Part shown: positions 30,401 to 41,825 of the stretch, in pieces
Numbering within the stretch: the stretch's first letter is position 1
Layout: every line of letters starts with the position of its first letter
From: Puffinus mauretanicus
Lineage: Eukaryota; Chordata; Aves; Procellariiformes; Procellariidae
Assembly: GCA_023333565.1 (NCBI GenBank)
Contig: JAJKFH010000927.1
Coordinates: 2,046,001-2,110,000, forward strand
Direction: 5' to 3'
Length of the DNA stretch: 64,000 nt
Made by a program: the position numbers and the translations under genes
The notes under the pieces: model-generated
What the model was told of the DNA's origin: nothing
Database searches by the model: none
What the model saw: the letters and a program-made list of their open reading frames with translations, nothing else

Positions 30401-33400
30401 CATATGCTTGAAAAACATCTAGAGAATGTACGTGAGAGAGCAAGATGGTGCAAAATGGGTTCTGTGTAAGCAGTCGTTTCTAGCTTTTAACCTTAAATTT
30501 ATGCTTTAGCTCCAGATCCCTATTTAGAAAGTGAGAGTGAATATTCTGCTTCCTGCTCAGAGGAGGAGGATGAGGAAGACCAGAAAGAAGTCAGCACTGT
30601 TCTATCAGGTCAAAAGACCCCAGCAAAAAATAAGGCTGCATCCACGCCTCCTCCCAGAAACACCCTAGCCAAAAAAACTAAGGAGGACAAGATGGTGAGT
30701 GTGCAGAAAATATACCCCTGAGCTAGCAAGCATGAAGGGATGTTTAGGGGCAATAAGCTGTAAGTGACCACACCTAACTATGGGGAAGAACTGCTAGACT
30801 CATTTAAAATCAAACCATCTGGGTTGGCTTTTGCTGTGCTTCTGAGCAATCCCTGTTGGACAGGCATCATGTGAGCCTGTGGGCTAATCCAGTCTGTATC
30901 CTCAGCAGCTCCAGAAGAAGTTCTAAGATGTCATGAAGCAGATGATCTTGTACTGAGAAATGATGAAGAAATTGACTCCTATAGCACCAAAAGAAGCACA
31001 CATTACTTTCTGGCTTTGTGTTCAGCTTCATTGTCTGATTTCCTTTCAGCACCAGGGATCCCCACACCCCCTTAGAATTATTGCTATGTTCTGCTTTCTC
31101 AGAATCTCTCTTCTGTCTCTGTCTTCAGGAAAGAACCATCTGACTAGGTTAGCTTTGGCAGAATGCTACTGTAGAAGCCATTTTTGCAAGTTTCTTCTGG
31201 CTTTCTATTCATCCCTGCTCTATGTCTCATATTGGCCATCTTCAGACATGTTAGTGTGTGCAAAGGGAGAGGGGTAACTTGACAGCAGGAGGAGTGTGGC
31301 TGATCTTGCTGTCCCTTTTTAGAGCAATCTGGTGGAGGAATACTTTGAAGCTCACAGTAGTTCCAAAGTGCTCACTTCGGACCGAACGCTGCAGAAGTTG
31401 CGGAAAAGAAGATTGAATCAGGTACACTTCATAGCAAATCACACAACTCTTGGAGCTTTTGGTTTCTTTGATGAAGATTTCCCTCATCAAAATTTCCTCA
31501 TGTTGCTATTTTCACTTTATTTCTGCTGATTACATTTTTGGTGGTAACGCTGATTTAGGTAGCATTTTAAGCATTATGTCTCCTACTGCTGCTCTGAGCA
31601 GGGACAGTGCCCAGTGTTTGAACCTGAGACAGTAGGGAAAATGCAGGCAGAAGGTGCTATGAGGTGGGCAGATAGTTGAAAGCTGCCATTACCAGAACAG
31701 GTTAAAGTTTGTTTTTGGAGGAGGAGAAGAGGGAGAAGCAGAGTTGTAGGAACCTGCCTTAAAAATTATCACCAAACAGCATTTTTGTCAATGTAATGCT
31801 TAGGGGAATTACAAGCTGTCTTGACTATTTATGTATAGAGGAAATGGAGAGAGCCCTTTTCATCTGAGCATTACTGGGTCAAGACACATGCAGGACTGGG
31901 ACAGCTCTAAATGTTGTCACCTAGTTTGTAAAATGCACTTTGTCCCCTTCCAGTTCCTAGGGGACAGGAACAGTCTAATTGTGGTGACTGAATTGCTGTA
32001 TTTTTTTTTCCATATGCCACTTCTACAAGACAGTTCAGAGCAAGCAGTTGCACCCTACAGAGACAGGTACGCAAGGACAGGTGCCAGGGAACCGTGTAAA
32101 ATACCTGGAGCTCTTGTGTCTATGACTGCTTTTTGCACCCATCTGTGTTTTAAAAGATGGCATATATGCAGATTGCCTGATGCCTGCTGTTGTCTGGAAT
32201 TACTACGCAGAGAAACATCTGGATTCTTAACAAGTTCTTTCATAACAGCTCTGGAAGGAAATCAAGGCTTTCCATATTAAATCTACTGCTGGCTCCAGAG
32301 AAATTGAAGGCTTAGCAGTTCTGTCTCTCAGTGCTTTATGTTCGTCTGATACATTGCAGCTGTCTTTGTGTTCTTTCCAGAGTAAACTGGAAGAGTTTCC
32401 ACTACTGCAAGAGAGTGGAAAGCAAAGCTGTTAAAATTGAAGAGAAAGGGAGGCCAGTGTAGATTTGATGTGATTTGTCATGCTACTGTGCTGTTTAAAC
32501 ATCAACATCCCAGCATATCTTTAAAGCTGAATTAATCCTTTGATTCTTGATGCTTTTGAAATAATACTTTTTCTACATTTAGCTGTCAGCTGCAAATGAT
32601 TTCCTTTCTGCTGTATTTCTTTTTTAAGATGATGTTTGTGAGCGTTCTCTTGTAGTGACAAACACCTGAACCATTGGTAAGCACGTCGATTGGAGCCCTT
32701 GCTCCTGTGAGCAGGGTTGTGATGTTGGTATCTTCCTGGTACAGTGCTTGGTGCTGTGTAAGCTCTGAGTGTGTCCATTATTTCAGTAGGGGTTTTCCCA
32801 TACTCGGCAGGAAGAGAGAAAACACAGTGCGGTATCGGTTCTAGTCCTAGTCTGGCTGCCATGTCCCATAATAAGGTTACTTAATCTCTGCTTTGTTTCT
32901 CCAGTAGCAAAACTGTGTTTAGAGGGGTCTTCATGGAAAAAAAACACAAATTGAGTGCGCTGTCAGGGAAAACCATTCTGCTCCCTAGCTAGAGAGCATA
33001 CCAGAGGGGTATTTGTAAGGACTCCAGATATATGTCTTGTTTTTTCTCAGCTTTGAATGACTGTTGTCTTATCTCTTTCTCAACACAGCAAACACTGCAT
33101 GACCTTTTGAAAAAAGCTCCCCTTGCCTATGCTGCTGAAATTAAAGAGCTAAACCAGCAACATGAATCCCTGTTTTCCAAGTGGATGCTGCAATTACAGT
33201 GAGTATCCAATGAGAATCACTGAAGAAGCCTAGTAAACAGGCGCTGCCTGTAAACTTACCCTCATGTCACCAACGTCCTGTAGATGAGTTAAGGAGCAAC
33301 TTTTTTTCTTTGATTGATTGCTTAAATTTAAAATTAGGTGACATTAATTTAGTACAATGTTTCCTGTAGACCAAATCATATCTAACTTCTTGAACTGAAT

Positions 33401-36400
33401 GCCTGAAGTGAAATGAGGTTGCATTCTGCCTAGCTAGTTTGTCTGTGCCTCTGTAAACCAAGGTAGAGGGCATTCACAAACAGGGAAAATAAATAATAAG
33501 AAAACAGCTCATTTTTGATGAGGAATGAGGAAAGTGATGAGGAAAGTGTCCTTTGTGAACAACCAGTTTTGCTTACAGCAGTGTAGTTGGTAGTGAGTAG
33601 CCCACCACCAATTTCTTCAGTATGTGGCTATCCCCGGTGGTGTAGCAGTTAACTTTGAGTGCACTCACTTGGGGAGTGACAGAGCATATGAAAAAGACGT
33701 TAGCTTTGAAAGCTGGAGCATTGCAAGAGGAGGAGTTCTCTGTGACTCAGTCATCTGGGCAAATGTTAGAGATGTATGTGGCAGGGTAGAAGGAACAAAT
33801 CCGTAGATGATACTGAAGTCAATGACAATTGTTGAACACCTTACCTTTGCCCAATGCTATCTGAATGACCTGATACTCTTCCTTCTGGTCAAGGTGATGC
33901 TTTTCCGGCTTCTCAAAAATAAACAAAGCTTTGTGATTCCATACCGTGTCCTCTTTATGCGTTCCTGCCTCTTTCTCTGTGGCACAATTAGGATAAGAAA
34001 GAGAGAGTTTAATTTTGCTTTGAAATTGTGCCTGCAGATCAGAGTAGAAAACTATTATGAAGGCTTGCTTTTTTTCTTGTTTACCATGGGTCACAGCAAT
34101 TACATTTAATATAATCACTGGTGAGGGGGTGAATGTGAATGCTGGTTACTCTTCATTTTCTGAAGTGGGAGATCTAGTCTCATATTTTTGGACAATACCA
34201 TTTTCTTCCATAGATGTTTTGCTAGATTTGTGGGCCTCCAGGCTGCTAAAATGCTTCTTTTACTAGGATGCATGTGCCACACTTCAGATTCCTTGCAGCT
34301 AACCTTATTTGTCAGCTCTGAGCTGAAGATAAGCCTGGAGTTGATGAAACATGGAACTTTTAGAGGCAAGATTGCAATGGATCATTTTTCTTAATGTATG
34401 AACCTAAAAAGGGACTTTTTACTGTTTTGATTCAGTGTATTTGCTCACTTTTCTGCAGTTTGGGTTTCAATATCGTGCTTTATGGACTGGGCTCAAAGCG
34501 TGATTTGTTAGAGAAGTTTCGTACCTCTGTGCTCCAGGGTTCTGTTCACCTTGTGGTTAACGGATACTTCCCCAGCATCACTGTGAGATCTGTAAGTGTG
34601 GGAAAAGCTTATGGGTTTATCTAATCATCCTGTGTTACAGATACCTCTAAAGTATTTCAGTGTAAAATATTAAGGAAACCTGCTGCATCCTATAGCAGCA
34701 GACTCTTGAATGAAGAGCAGTTCCTATCTCTCTTTTAAGAGTTTAAAGAAATTAGCCCATGCATTTTCCAAGGACTTGCAGTAATTCCTGTCATTAATAG
34801 ATACTCATCAGTCTAAAGCCTTATTTTATGTGACTGTTTTGAAAAGTGGTAGAAATTTTTGGTTTATGTTGACTGTTTTCGGGATTTGATGGTAAAAATC
34901 GGATTACCTCCCTCATGACAGTCAAGGGCTCAGTTTCAGATTTTCTGCATTAGGTCCTTCAGTGCCAGAGCCCTTCAGAAGGGACTGCTGTTTTCTTTTT
35001 CAGATTCTCAACTCCATCACAGAGGAGGTACTGGATCATATAGGGACCTTCCGCAGCCCCCTTGACCAACTTGAATTCATCATTAAAAGGTTTAAAGAAG
35101 GTAAAATTACTAATTTTATACATAAAAATGTTAGAGTCCACTTACTGTTAAGAGAGCCTGGACATTTTCTTTCCTCATAGTTTTCATATGTACAGGTACA
35201 GTTTCTTAGTTTATTGTAGTACTTTCTTGCTTGTAATTTATGCCACGTATATGAAAACATACATGCACCAGGAATATACGTGCACATGATCCCAAGCTGT
35301 TACTTCAGTCGGTGTTTCACACACTAAGTTCTCTAGAAAGGGAAAGAGGAAGGCACGAGTGTTCTAACAAGACAGAGGCTCCTCAGTCCTTTGGCAAACT
35401 GAAATGCTCATCTCTCTTGCATTTAGCAGAGTGCCTTTGTGCTTTGTTTACACGATGTTTCTGTAGCCACGTGTTTCCTGGTGGAAGACAGGATAGGTAA
35501 ACTCCAGCTACATGAGGGAAGATGGTTCTTAATGGGTGCTAGAGGACCTGATATAAGCCTCACTAAAATCAACAGAATGAAGAACTCACAAACAATTTGG
35601 AATGACAGTTGCTGACAGATACCCAGTCCTTTGAGCTCCTCTGGAAAATCATGGCCTGAGGGTCCTTCCATAAATTTCAGTATAGACTGAATTAAGGCTT
35701 AAATGTCCATGGTTTAGTGGAATGGTCATTTAAATTTAATATATGCAAATACTGACATTTAAGATGAAATAAAGGACAGCAGTGTGTCAAACAAGCAGGT
35801 TAGAACTGGGTTCAAAACAAAATTAAACAGGTATTGCCACACGGAATGCTTGCTGAATTCTTTTCGAATGTCCGTTTTACTGCTTGTGTATACATACGCA
35901 AATTGCCATGGAATCTTAATTGTGCATGGCGTTGATGTTTAAGTGTTCACATTCTGTTTTCCATCATTACCTTATGAGTATTTCTGGTGGGACTAAGTGA
36001 AAAAGACTGATTAACGGTGGTACCCACCTGAATCTACATAAATCAGTCTTCTGTAATTCACTAGAGTTGATCTGACTGGGAATCTGAGAACCTTTGGTTT
36101 CCATTGGCAGCCAAGTATGTATTCATTTGCACAAAAACTGGCTGCTGTTTCAGAATTGTTTCTGGACTCAGGAAATAGCTGTTCCCGGGGATAAGTACAG
36201 CAGCAACAAGCTAGCTGGAAATTTTAACATCTACGATTTGCATTATCCAAAGCTAAGTCTTTGTAACTTCCTTTGAGGACTCAGTGGGAAAGATTTCCAA
36301 TGAAGCTGCTATGCTTTGGTTCCAACCCTGAATAGAAAATGCATTTTCATTTGTGAGGAGGAGCTTAAAGATCCTAGTCATGCAACTCAAAAGCAGCTGA

Positions 36401-39400
36401 ACAAACTGTGCTTAGACTTCCATCCTAAAATACATTTGAGTGACCTTGAATCGCAGGACTAAAAGTCATAGCTAAAAGGGCAATTCCTGGTAAAGCCATG
36501 AACAAGTGGAAAGTGGATTATAAAAGAAAAGCTTAAACTGCAAAAAGAACTGTAGCTATGATGAGAACTGCGATACAGTGAATTGAGAAAAAGCCTTTCA
36601 GGTGCTCAGAAACACCAAGTGTGGGATGGAGATCAAAATAAGCTGTACAAGGAAAGTGATTTGATATTGGAGTGATGAATATGGAGCCTGATGGAATAGA
36701 CTTGTCGTAGGCTGCACTGGGAATGGGAAACCACTTTGTGTGCAGTTTCTTTGATTGGTTCTCTGCTGTTTTTTCTGACCTTGCAGATTCATCTTTAGAG
36801 CTCTATGTCCTCATTCATAACCTGGACAGCCAGATGTTGAGAGGAGAAAGAAGTCAGCAGATCCTTGCACAGTTATCCTCTCTGCCTAGGATTTACCTCA
36901 TTGCCTCTATCGATCACATCAATGCTCCTCTCAGTGAGTCCCCTTGGGCTTGATGTAGCAAAGAGAGAAGAATCTGCATTGTACTTTGGGGCTGCTGAGC
37001 ATGTTTCATAAGCTCATGTATTACTCTTGATGTTCAAAATAGATCTGGTGATGTATGTATGGTGGTAGCAGCTAGAAGCCCCTATTGGGACTATGGCTGA
37101 GTTGAACAAAACTGTATAAAGATACTGAGAACTACCAGTCACTGATCATAGTATACAAATAGACTCCAAGCTTCTGGCACCCTTTGATTTAGGGACTTAC
37201 TGAAATGGAGATTGGATGTTATGTCTGTCATTGGATCTAAACAATTTTGTTTATCACCTGGAAATTCTTTGCACACTGCTGACTCCGGAAGGATTTACAG
37301 TATATCTATGAAGCTGGTATGAAGAAGGAATGTGTGCAAATGTTTTCTTGCAGAGAATTTGTCTTGCTTGACCTGCAAGTATCTGGGTGTATGTACTCTG
37401 AATTTCACAAGCATACATTGTTTCCTCAAATCCTACAGTAGAACTAAGTACATTTTAATATTGCTTATTTAACACCTTAGAAAATCTCCCAATTCTGTCT
37501 GCTCTTTCTTTTCTTTCTGTCTAGTGTGGGATCAGGCAAAGCTAAGCCTCTACAACTGGCTTTGGTATGAAACAACCACATTTAGTCCTTATGTGGAAGA
37601 AACGTCTTATGAGAACTCACTTTTAGTACAACAATCTGGATCTTTGGCTTTGAGCTCCCTAACGCATGTCCTGCGCAGTCTCACTCTCAATGCCAGGTAA
37701 GACACTGTTATACTTCTGGTTTCGGCTGGGAAAGAGTTAATTTTCTTTTTAGTAGCTGGTATAGTGCTGTGTTTTGAATGTAGTATGAGAATAATGTTGA
37801 TAACACTCTGATGTTTTAGCTGTTGCCAAGTAGTGCTTACACTAGTCAAGGATTTTTCAGCTTCTCGTGCCCTGCCAGTGAGAAGCTGGGAGGGGGCACA
37901 GCCAGGACAACTGACCCAAACTGGCCAAAGGGATATTCCGTACCATATGACGTCATGCTCAGTATATAAACTGGGGGGAGTTGACCAGGTAGCAGCGATC
38001 ACTGCTCAGGAACTGGCTGGGCATTGGTCAGCAGGTGGTGAGCAATTGCATTGTGCATCACTTATTTTGTATATTCTTACAGCATTGTATAAGTATATTC
38101 TTGTATAGCACTATACCAGCTACTAGGAAGAAAATTAACTCTATCCCCACTGAAACCAGGACAACTTCATAGTAGCACTTGCTGAGGATCCAGTCCTTAC
38201 TAGGTTACTCTGGTCTATACCTAGCAGGGTGCAATCTGTGTTTTCTAACAGCAGTGTTGAAGATGAAAATGGTAGGACCTGGGTTCCAATTGATTGGTTA
38301 CTTTAAATGAACAGCATTTGGATAGCAGGCCTTCTCCAGTGACGAGATTCATGCATAAAGTCCTGGTCGTGAGGGAAAAATCAGTTAATATTTTCTAATG
38401 GTGGGGTTTTTGGGGGTTTGGGTTTGTTTTGTTTTGTTTTGTTTTTTTTTTTTCTTTTGATTTTCCTCTCTGCTCCTTTCACTTAGGGGGATATTCAGAC
38501 TGCTTGCTCAGTATCAGCTGGAGAACAAGGACAACCCATCTTATCCAGGTACGTACCCACCTTTTCTCATCTGTTTGGGGTGTTGCCATTGCCAGCTCAG
38601 TACAGCAGCACGGCTTTTGGTATGCAGCTTACATCACTAGCAATGGAAGTACTGTAACTGTTGGCTCAGTGAGACTCAGTGGCGTAGACTGTCTTTCTAG
38701 TGGTACTGTGTCTGACACTGACAGCAAATCAATAGACTGGCTGGTTCCGAAGGACCTCCTCTTACTGTTGTCTGTTTTGATGTTTAGACGTGACTGAGAC
38801 CATTCATGGGGGACTGTGGAGTTAAAAAACTAAAATAGAGGAAGAATATGAATTTGCATAACTAGCACTTGAAGGACAAGGGAAAGTGTCGTGGTTTAAC
38901 TCCAGCCAGCAACTAAGCACCACACAGCCGCTTGCTCACTCCCCGCCTCGTGGGATGGGGGAGAGAATCAGAAGAGTAAAAGTGAGAAAACGCATGAGTT
39001 GAGATAAAGACAATTTAATAAGTAAAGCAAAAGCCATGCACGCAAGCAAAGCAAAACAAGGAATTCATTCACTACTTCCCATCGGCAGGCAGGTGTTCAG
39101 CCATCTCCAGGAAAGCAGGGCTCCAACACGCGTGACGATTACTTGGGAAGACAAACCCCATCACTCTGAACGCCCCCCCCCCTTCCTCCTTCTTCCCCCA
39201 GCTTTATATGCTGAGCATGACGTCATATGGTATGGAATATCCCTTTGGCCAGTTGGGGTCAGCTGTCCCGGCTGTGTCCCCTCCCAACTTCTTGTGCACC
39301 CCCAGCCTCCTCGCTGGTGGGGTGGGGTGAGGAGAGACAAGGCCTTGACTCTGTGTCAGCACTGCTCAGCAATAATTAAAATATCCCTGTATTACCAACA

Positions 39401-40761
39401 CTGTTTTCAGCACAAATCCAAAACATAGCCTCATACTAGCTACTATGAAGAAAATTAACTGTATCCCAGCTAAAACCAGCACGGAAAGACAGGAGATTCT
39501 GTTCCCATGCTGCTCTAAGTGACTTCTGATGTGTCCCTGCTTTCTAGGATACATGTGGAATATTGTGTCACTGTGTCTAACAGGTGCTGCAGGGGATATG
39601 AATAACATGTTAATGGTAAAGAAAGTTGGAAGTAAGATAGAGGAGTTGGAAATTAAGAGAGATTAACCATATTGGGAAGTGCATTTAAAGTCCTATTAAA
39701 ATTGCATTGGGCAAACAGGATGACTAGAACATTAATTCACCTGTTTTCCATTAATTACTGAAATATTAGCTTGGCTGTATACTTGAAAAAAGTGATGATG
39801 TTACCGTAGCCACTGTGGTCTAAGCCAACGCAAGATTTGTAGGTGGAGAGAGTATCTGTTGTCAGACCTTACAATCTTACCACTTCAATTTCTTGTTCTC
39901 GCCTTTTTCTATCTCCAGGGCTGTCTTTCCAAGACTTCTACCAGCAGTGTCGGGAGGCCTTCCTTGTGAACAGTGACCTGACACTCAGGGCACAGCTGAC
40001 AGAATTCAGGGACCACAAGCTTATCCGGACCAAGCGGGTGAGTTGGGGGAAGAAGATAATTCTGGGTATTCCGCCACCTTAAACAAAAAAGATGCTTACT
40101 TGCTACTAAGTATCCCTAAGACACCAGTCTACAGCTCACTGTGAGGCTGTATTGTTTGAAGCACCTAGGAACTAGCAAAGGGCTGAAATTCTGTAATTGC
40201 AGCTCTTTCCGTGCCATGTCAACACTCTTTACATGGATAGGGAGCTGTAAAAATGCAGTGTGCTTTGGTTACTCAGCAACCTACAGGTCTCTTCTTCCTG
40301 AAGACCTTGAGAAGTAACGGACTCTGGAGCCTGCCAGCCTGCTTCCAATAGTTACCTGTATTTGCACGAGGGAAGAATGCAGGCTAGTGCTAATAATGAG
40401 GCAGTACAGCAGTACTAGCTACGGGAACACCGTGTTGAGGAGCTGTGTAGTGTCAGACTAGCATAGCCCACCAGCAGATGACTTTTCTCAGTATTTGTGC
40501 ATTTCCAGTGTTGCTCTAGTGAAATATTCCTGGTTTTTAGCAATGTAGTCCTTCTGAATGCTGGCCAGCTCTCACCCAGACTGCAAATAAACGTTAGCAT
40601 TGCAGTGCTATCTAGTGGCTTGCACTGCACTGTGCACTGGTGTTAACAGAATGTGTATGCATGTCTGTTCTCAGGGAGCTGATGGTGTGGAATACTTATT
40701 AATTCCTGTAGATGACAGTACCTTGACCGACTTCTTAGAGAAAGAGGATGAAGATGTATAA
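24478..40761 (+). CDS. ORC2: Origin recognition complex subunit 2
   Basis: Sixteen coding exons join in phase: 24478-24568, 25574-25717, 26011-26097, 27403-27492, 28261-28292, 29558-29615, 30510-30694, 31323-31421, 33089-33198, 34459-34591, 35004-35100, 36787-36933, 37525-37696, 38487-38548, 39919-40037 and 40675-40761, giving 570 aa (human 577). The N-terminal half is poorly conserved and contains RLRKRL and an acidic Ser-rich stretch at about residues 172-192. A conserved linker [19 protein letters not shown] begins near residue 234. The AAA+-like domain has a degenerate Walker A (YGLGSKRD, 307-314) and a Walker-B-like LIHNLD (384-389), consistent with ORC2 not binding ATP. The C-terminal winged helix ends [14 protein letters not shown]. 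Known role: an ORC subunit, with ORC1 and ORC3-5, loading MCM helicase at origins. The first exon is GC-rich and diverges from human after MSRPE. Confidence 0.97.
24569..25573 (+). other. ORC2: ORC2 intron 1
   Basis: The first part, to about 24,950, is still CpG-rich and belongs to the promoter island; the rest is ordinary intron. The open frames seen here on both strands reflect GC-rich composition. Donor GTACAG, acceptor CCTAG. Confidence 0.8.
31422..33088 (+). other. ORC2: ORC2 intron 8 with a MIR-like SINE relic
   Basis: This intron has a 149-codon plus-strand open frame (31,831-32,280) and a 113-codon minus-strand one (32,521-32,862). Neither shows a recognisable domain, and the intron is bounded by phase-matched ORC2 exons. 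Near 32,832-32,915 the order GGTTCTAGTCC ... GGTTACTTAATCTCTG resembles the conserved core of MIR/CORE-SINE elements in plus orientation. Confidence 0.6.
32832..32915 (+). repeat. Possible MIR/CORE-SINE relic
   Basis: The spacing of a CGGTTCTAGTCCTAG segment, a GCTGCC segment and then GTTACTTAATCTCTGCTTTG with TTTCTCC after it follows the MIR consensus (GGTTCGAATCCC, CTGCCACTT, GTTACTTAACCTCT, GTTTCCTC). It is diverged and only partly recognisable, so this rests on memory of the consensus. Confidence 0.4.
37717..38158 (+). mobile_element. ERV LTR fragment with inverted 52-bp ends
   Basis: This intronic element matches the other two LTR copies in the window (38,887-39,482 inverted; 46,500-46,800). 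It starts with GGTTTCGGCTGGGAAAGAG, holds a CRE-like palindrome TGACGTCA at about 37,948, then CAGTATATAAAC (TATA-like), and GAGCAATTGCATTGTGCATC. Instead of the usual 3' end it finishes at 38107-38158 with an inverted copy of its own first 52 bases (about six mismatches). The element is non-coding. It looks like an avian retroviral LTR rearranged after or during insertion. Confidence 0.75.
38400..38456 (+). repeat. G-run and GTTTT repeat before ORC2 exon 14
   Basis: GGTGGGGTTTTTGGGGGTTT then GGG and TTTGTTTTG repeats run into a T tract. The three G runs resemble a G-quadruplex-forming motif on the sense strand, and the T-rich part lies within 90 bases of the exon 14 acceptor. Confidence 0.75.
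38487..38548 (+). CDS. ORC2: ORC2 coding exon 14 (62 nt, between two inverted LTRs)
   Basis: The exon encodes [21 protein letters not shown] between acceptor CACTTAG and donor GTACGT. Its length is not divisible by three, so skipping would shift the frame before the winged helix. The acceptor follows a T-rich GTTTT repeat tract. An LTR in plus orientation lies about 330 bases upstream and one in minus orientation about 340 bases downstream. Confidence 0.93.
38887..39482 (-). mobile_element. Solo ERV LTR, about 596 bp
   Basis: This minus-oriented LTR is related to the copies at 37,717 and 46,500. The plus strand starts TGTCGTGGTTTAAC (complement of the usual LTR end ...GTTAAACCACGACA) and finishes CCCAGCTAAAACCAGCA. 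The direct repeat GGAAAG occurs on both sides (38881-38886 and 39483-39488), fitting a 6-bp target duplication. Internally it carries TGACGTCA and a TATA-like block, complemented near 39,200-39,225. No internal retroviral genes are present, so it is a solo LTR. It lies in ORC2 intron 14, antisense to the gene. Confidence 0.8.
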
Positions 40762-41825
40762 CGTCTCTCTGTTCTCAAAGCGTCTACGGCAATTGCTCTC
40801 AAGGGCTGCTGGAGAGAGGCCTATACTCAGATCTCTCTCCCTCCAACCCCAAGGCTGCTGGACTACTTACTGAAATGTAATAATTGTAATGAATGATGCT
40901 CGTTGTTCAACTACTCCAGGTAGTTTGGAATGATGACTTCGGTAAGCAAGGCATCTCTTGCTCTGTAGTTAGATTTGTCTGCTTTGTCTCTTAGCTCAAA
41001 TGATGCCTTCTTCATATCTATGCAGCCAACCTTACAGCCAGAAAAACAAACTCAGTAAGATTGTGCCTTCTGCTCTCTACCTCACCAGAAACGAGGGTTT
41101 GATTGGAGCAATTTACTTGGGAAGTGCAAATCACTAGATGGTCAGAGCTTTAGTTTGTACTAGTGGTGCAACTTTTCTCAACTGAGTGCTTTCCAGTACT
41201 CCTTTACCAGTTAGACAAGACTAGCTTCCGGTGTATGAAGAAGCCAAGATTTATAATGCTAAGAGACCTGCCTTGACTGCATGAGGAAAGGAGAATACTA
41301 GTGGGTTTGGGACACTGTGGGTAACTTATTAAATTCTGGCAATAGAACTGAAGGACTTGCCCCAAACCCAAATCCTTTTATAAGAAGATTTAGATAATCA
41401 AAATTGTGATGGACTCAAGTCATTGCCTGTTGGTGAGGGTGAGAGGATCCAGCTTCTTTCATCTACTTTCCGAGTTGCGAGGAGGCTGTGAAATTTTTTT
41501 GTTTATTTTTAAAAGTTTGATTGTATATATGTATTTTTTATGTCAGGAGCGTCCACTGATCCTGGAGAAGGCCTTAAATGCCACTTATAAGGTCTCCCTT
41601 TTTTTAAGCCCTTAGAGGTTGGGAGATTGCTGAAGTTTTGACAGCTTTTCTTCACTTTTTTTCTCAGATACGTGGGAGTAAGCCCTATAGTTCCATCAAG
41701 GGTAGTCTGCCAGACAGACTTCAGTCAGGACTCTGTATGTCTGAGCTATATTTGGTAGCTGTGTTACAGCTCAATGTTGTAATAGTTCTAATCAATCAAA
41801 TAAAGTACTTTATTAAATTTTCATT
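40762..41825 (+). other. ORC2: ORC2 3'UTR with poly(A) signal
   Basis: The ORC2 stop TAA is at 40759-40761. A canonical AATAAA lies at 41799-41804, followed by GCTTGTCTTGTCTT, a suitable downstream GU/U element. This gives a 3'UTR of about 1.06 kb. No earlier canonical signal was noticed. Confidence 0.75.

Noticed and set aside
31831..32280. 149-codon plus-strand open frame
   Set aside because: Lies in ORC2 intron 8, shows no domain or coding-like pattern, and has no supported splice or promoter context.
37607..38002. 131-codon minus-strand open frame
   Set aside because: Runs across the ORC2 exon 13 antisense strand and the LTR; a similar peptide (YGISLWPV) recurs in the other LTR copy only because the repeat recurs.
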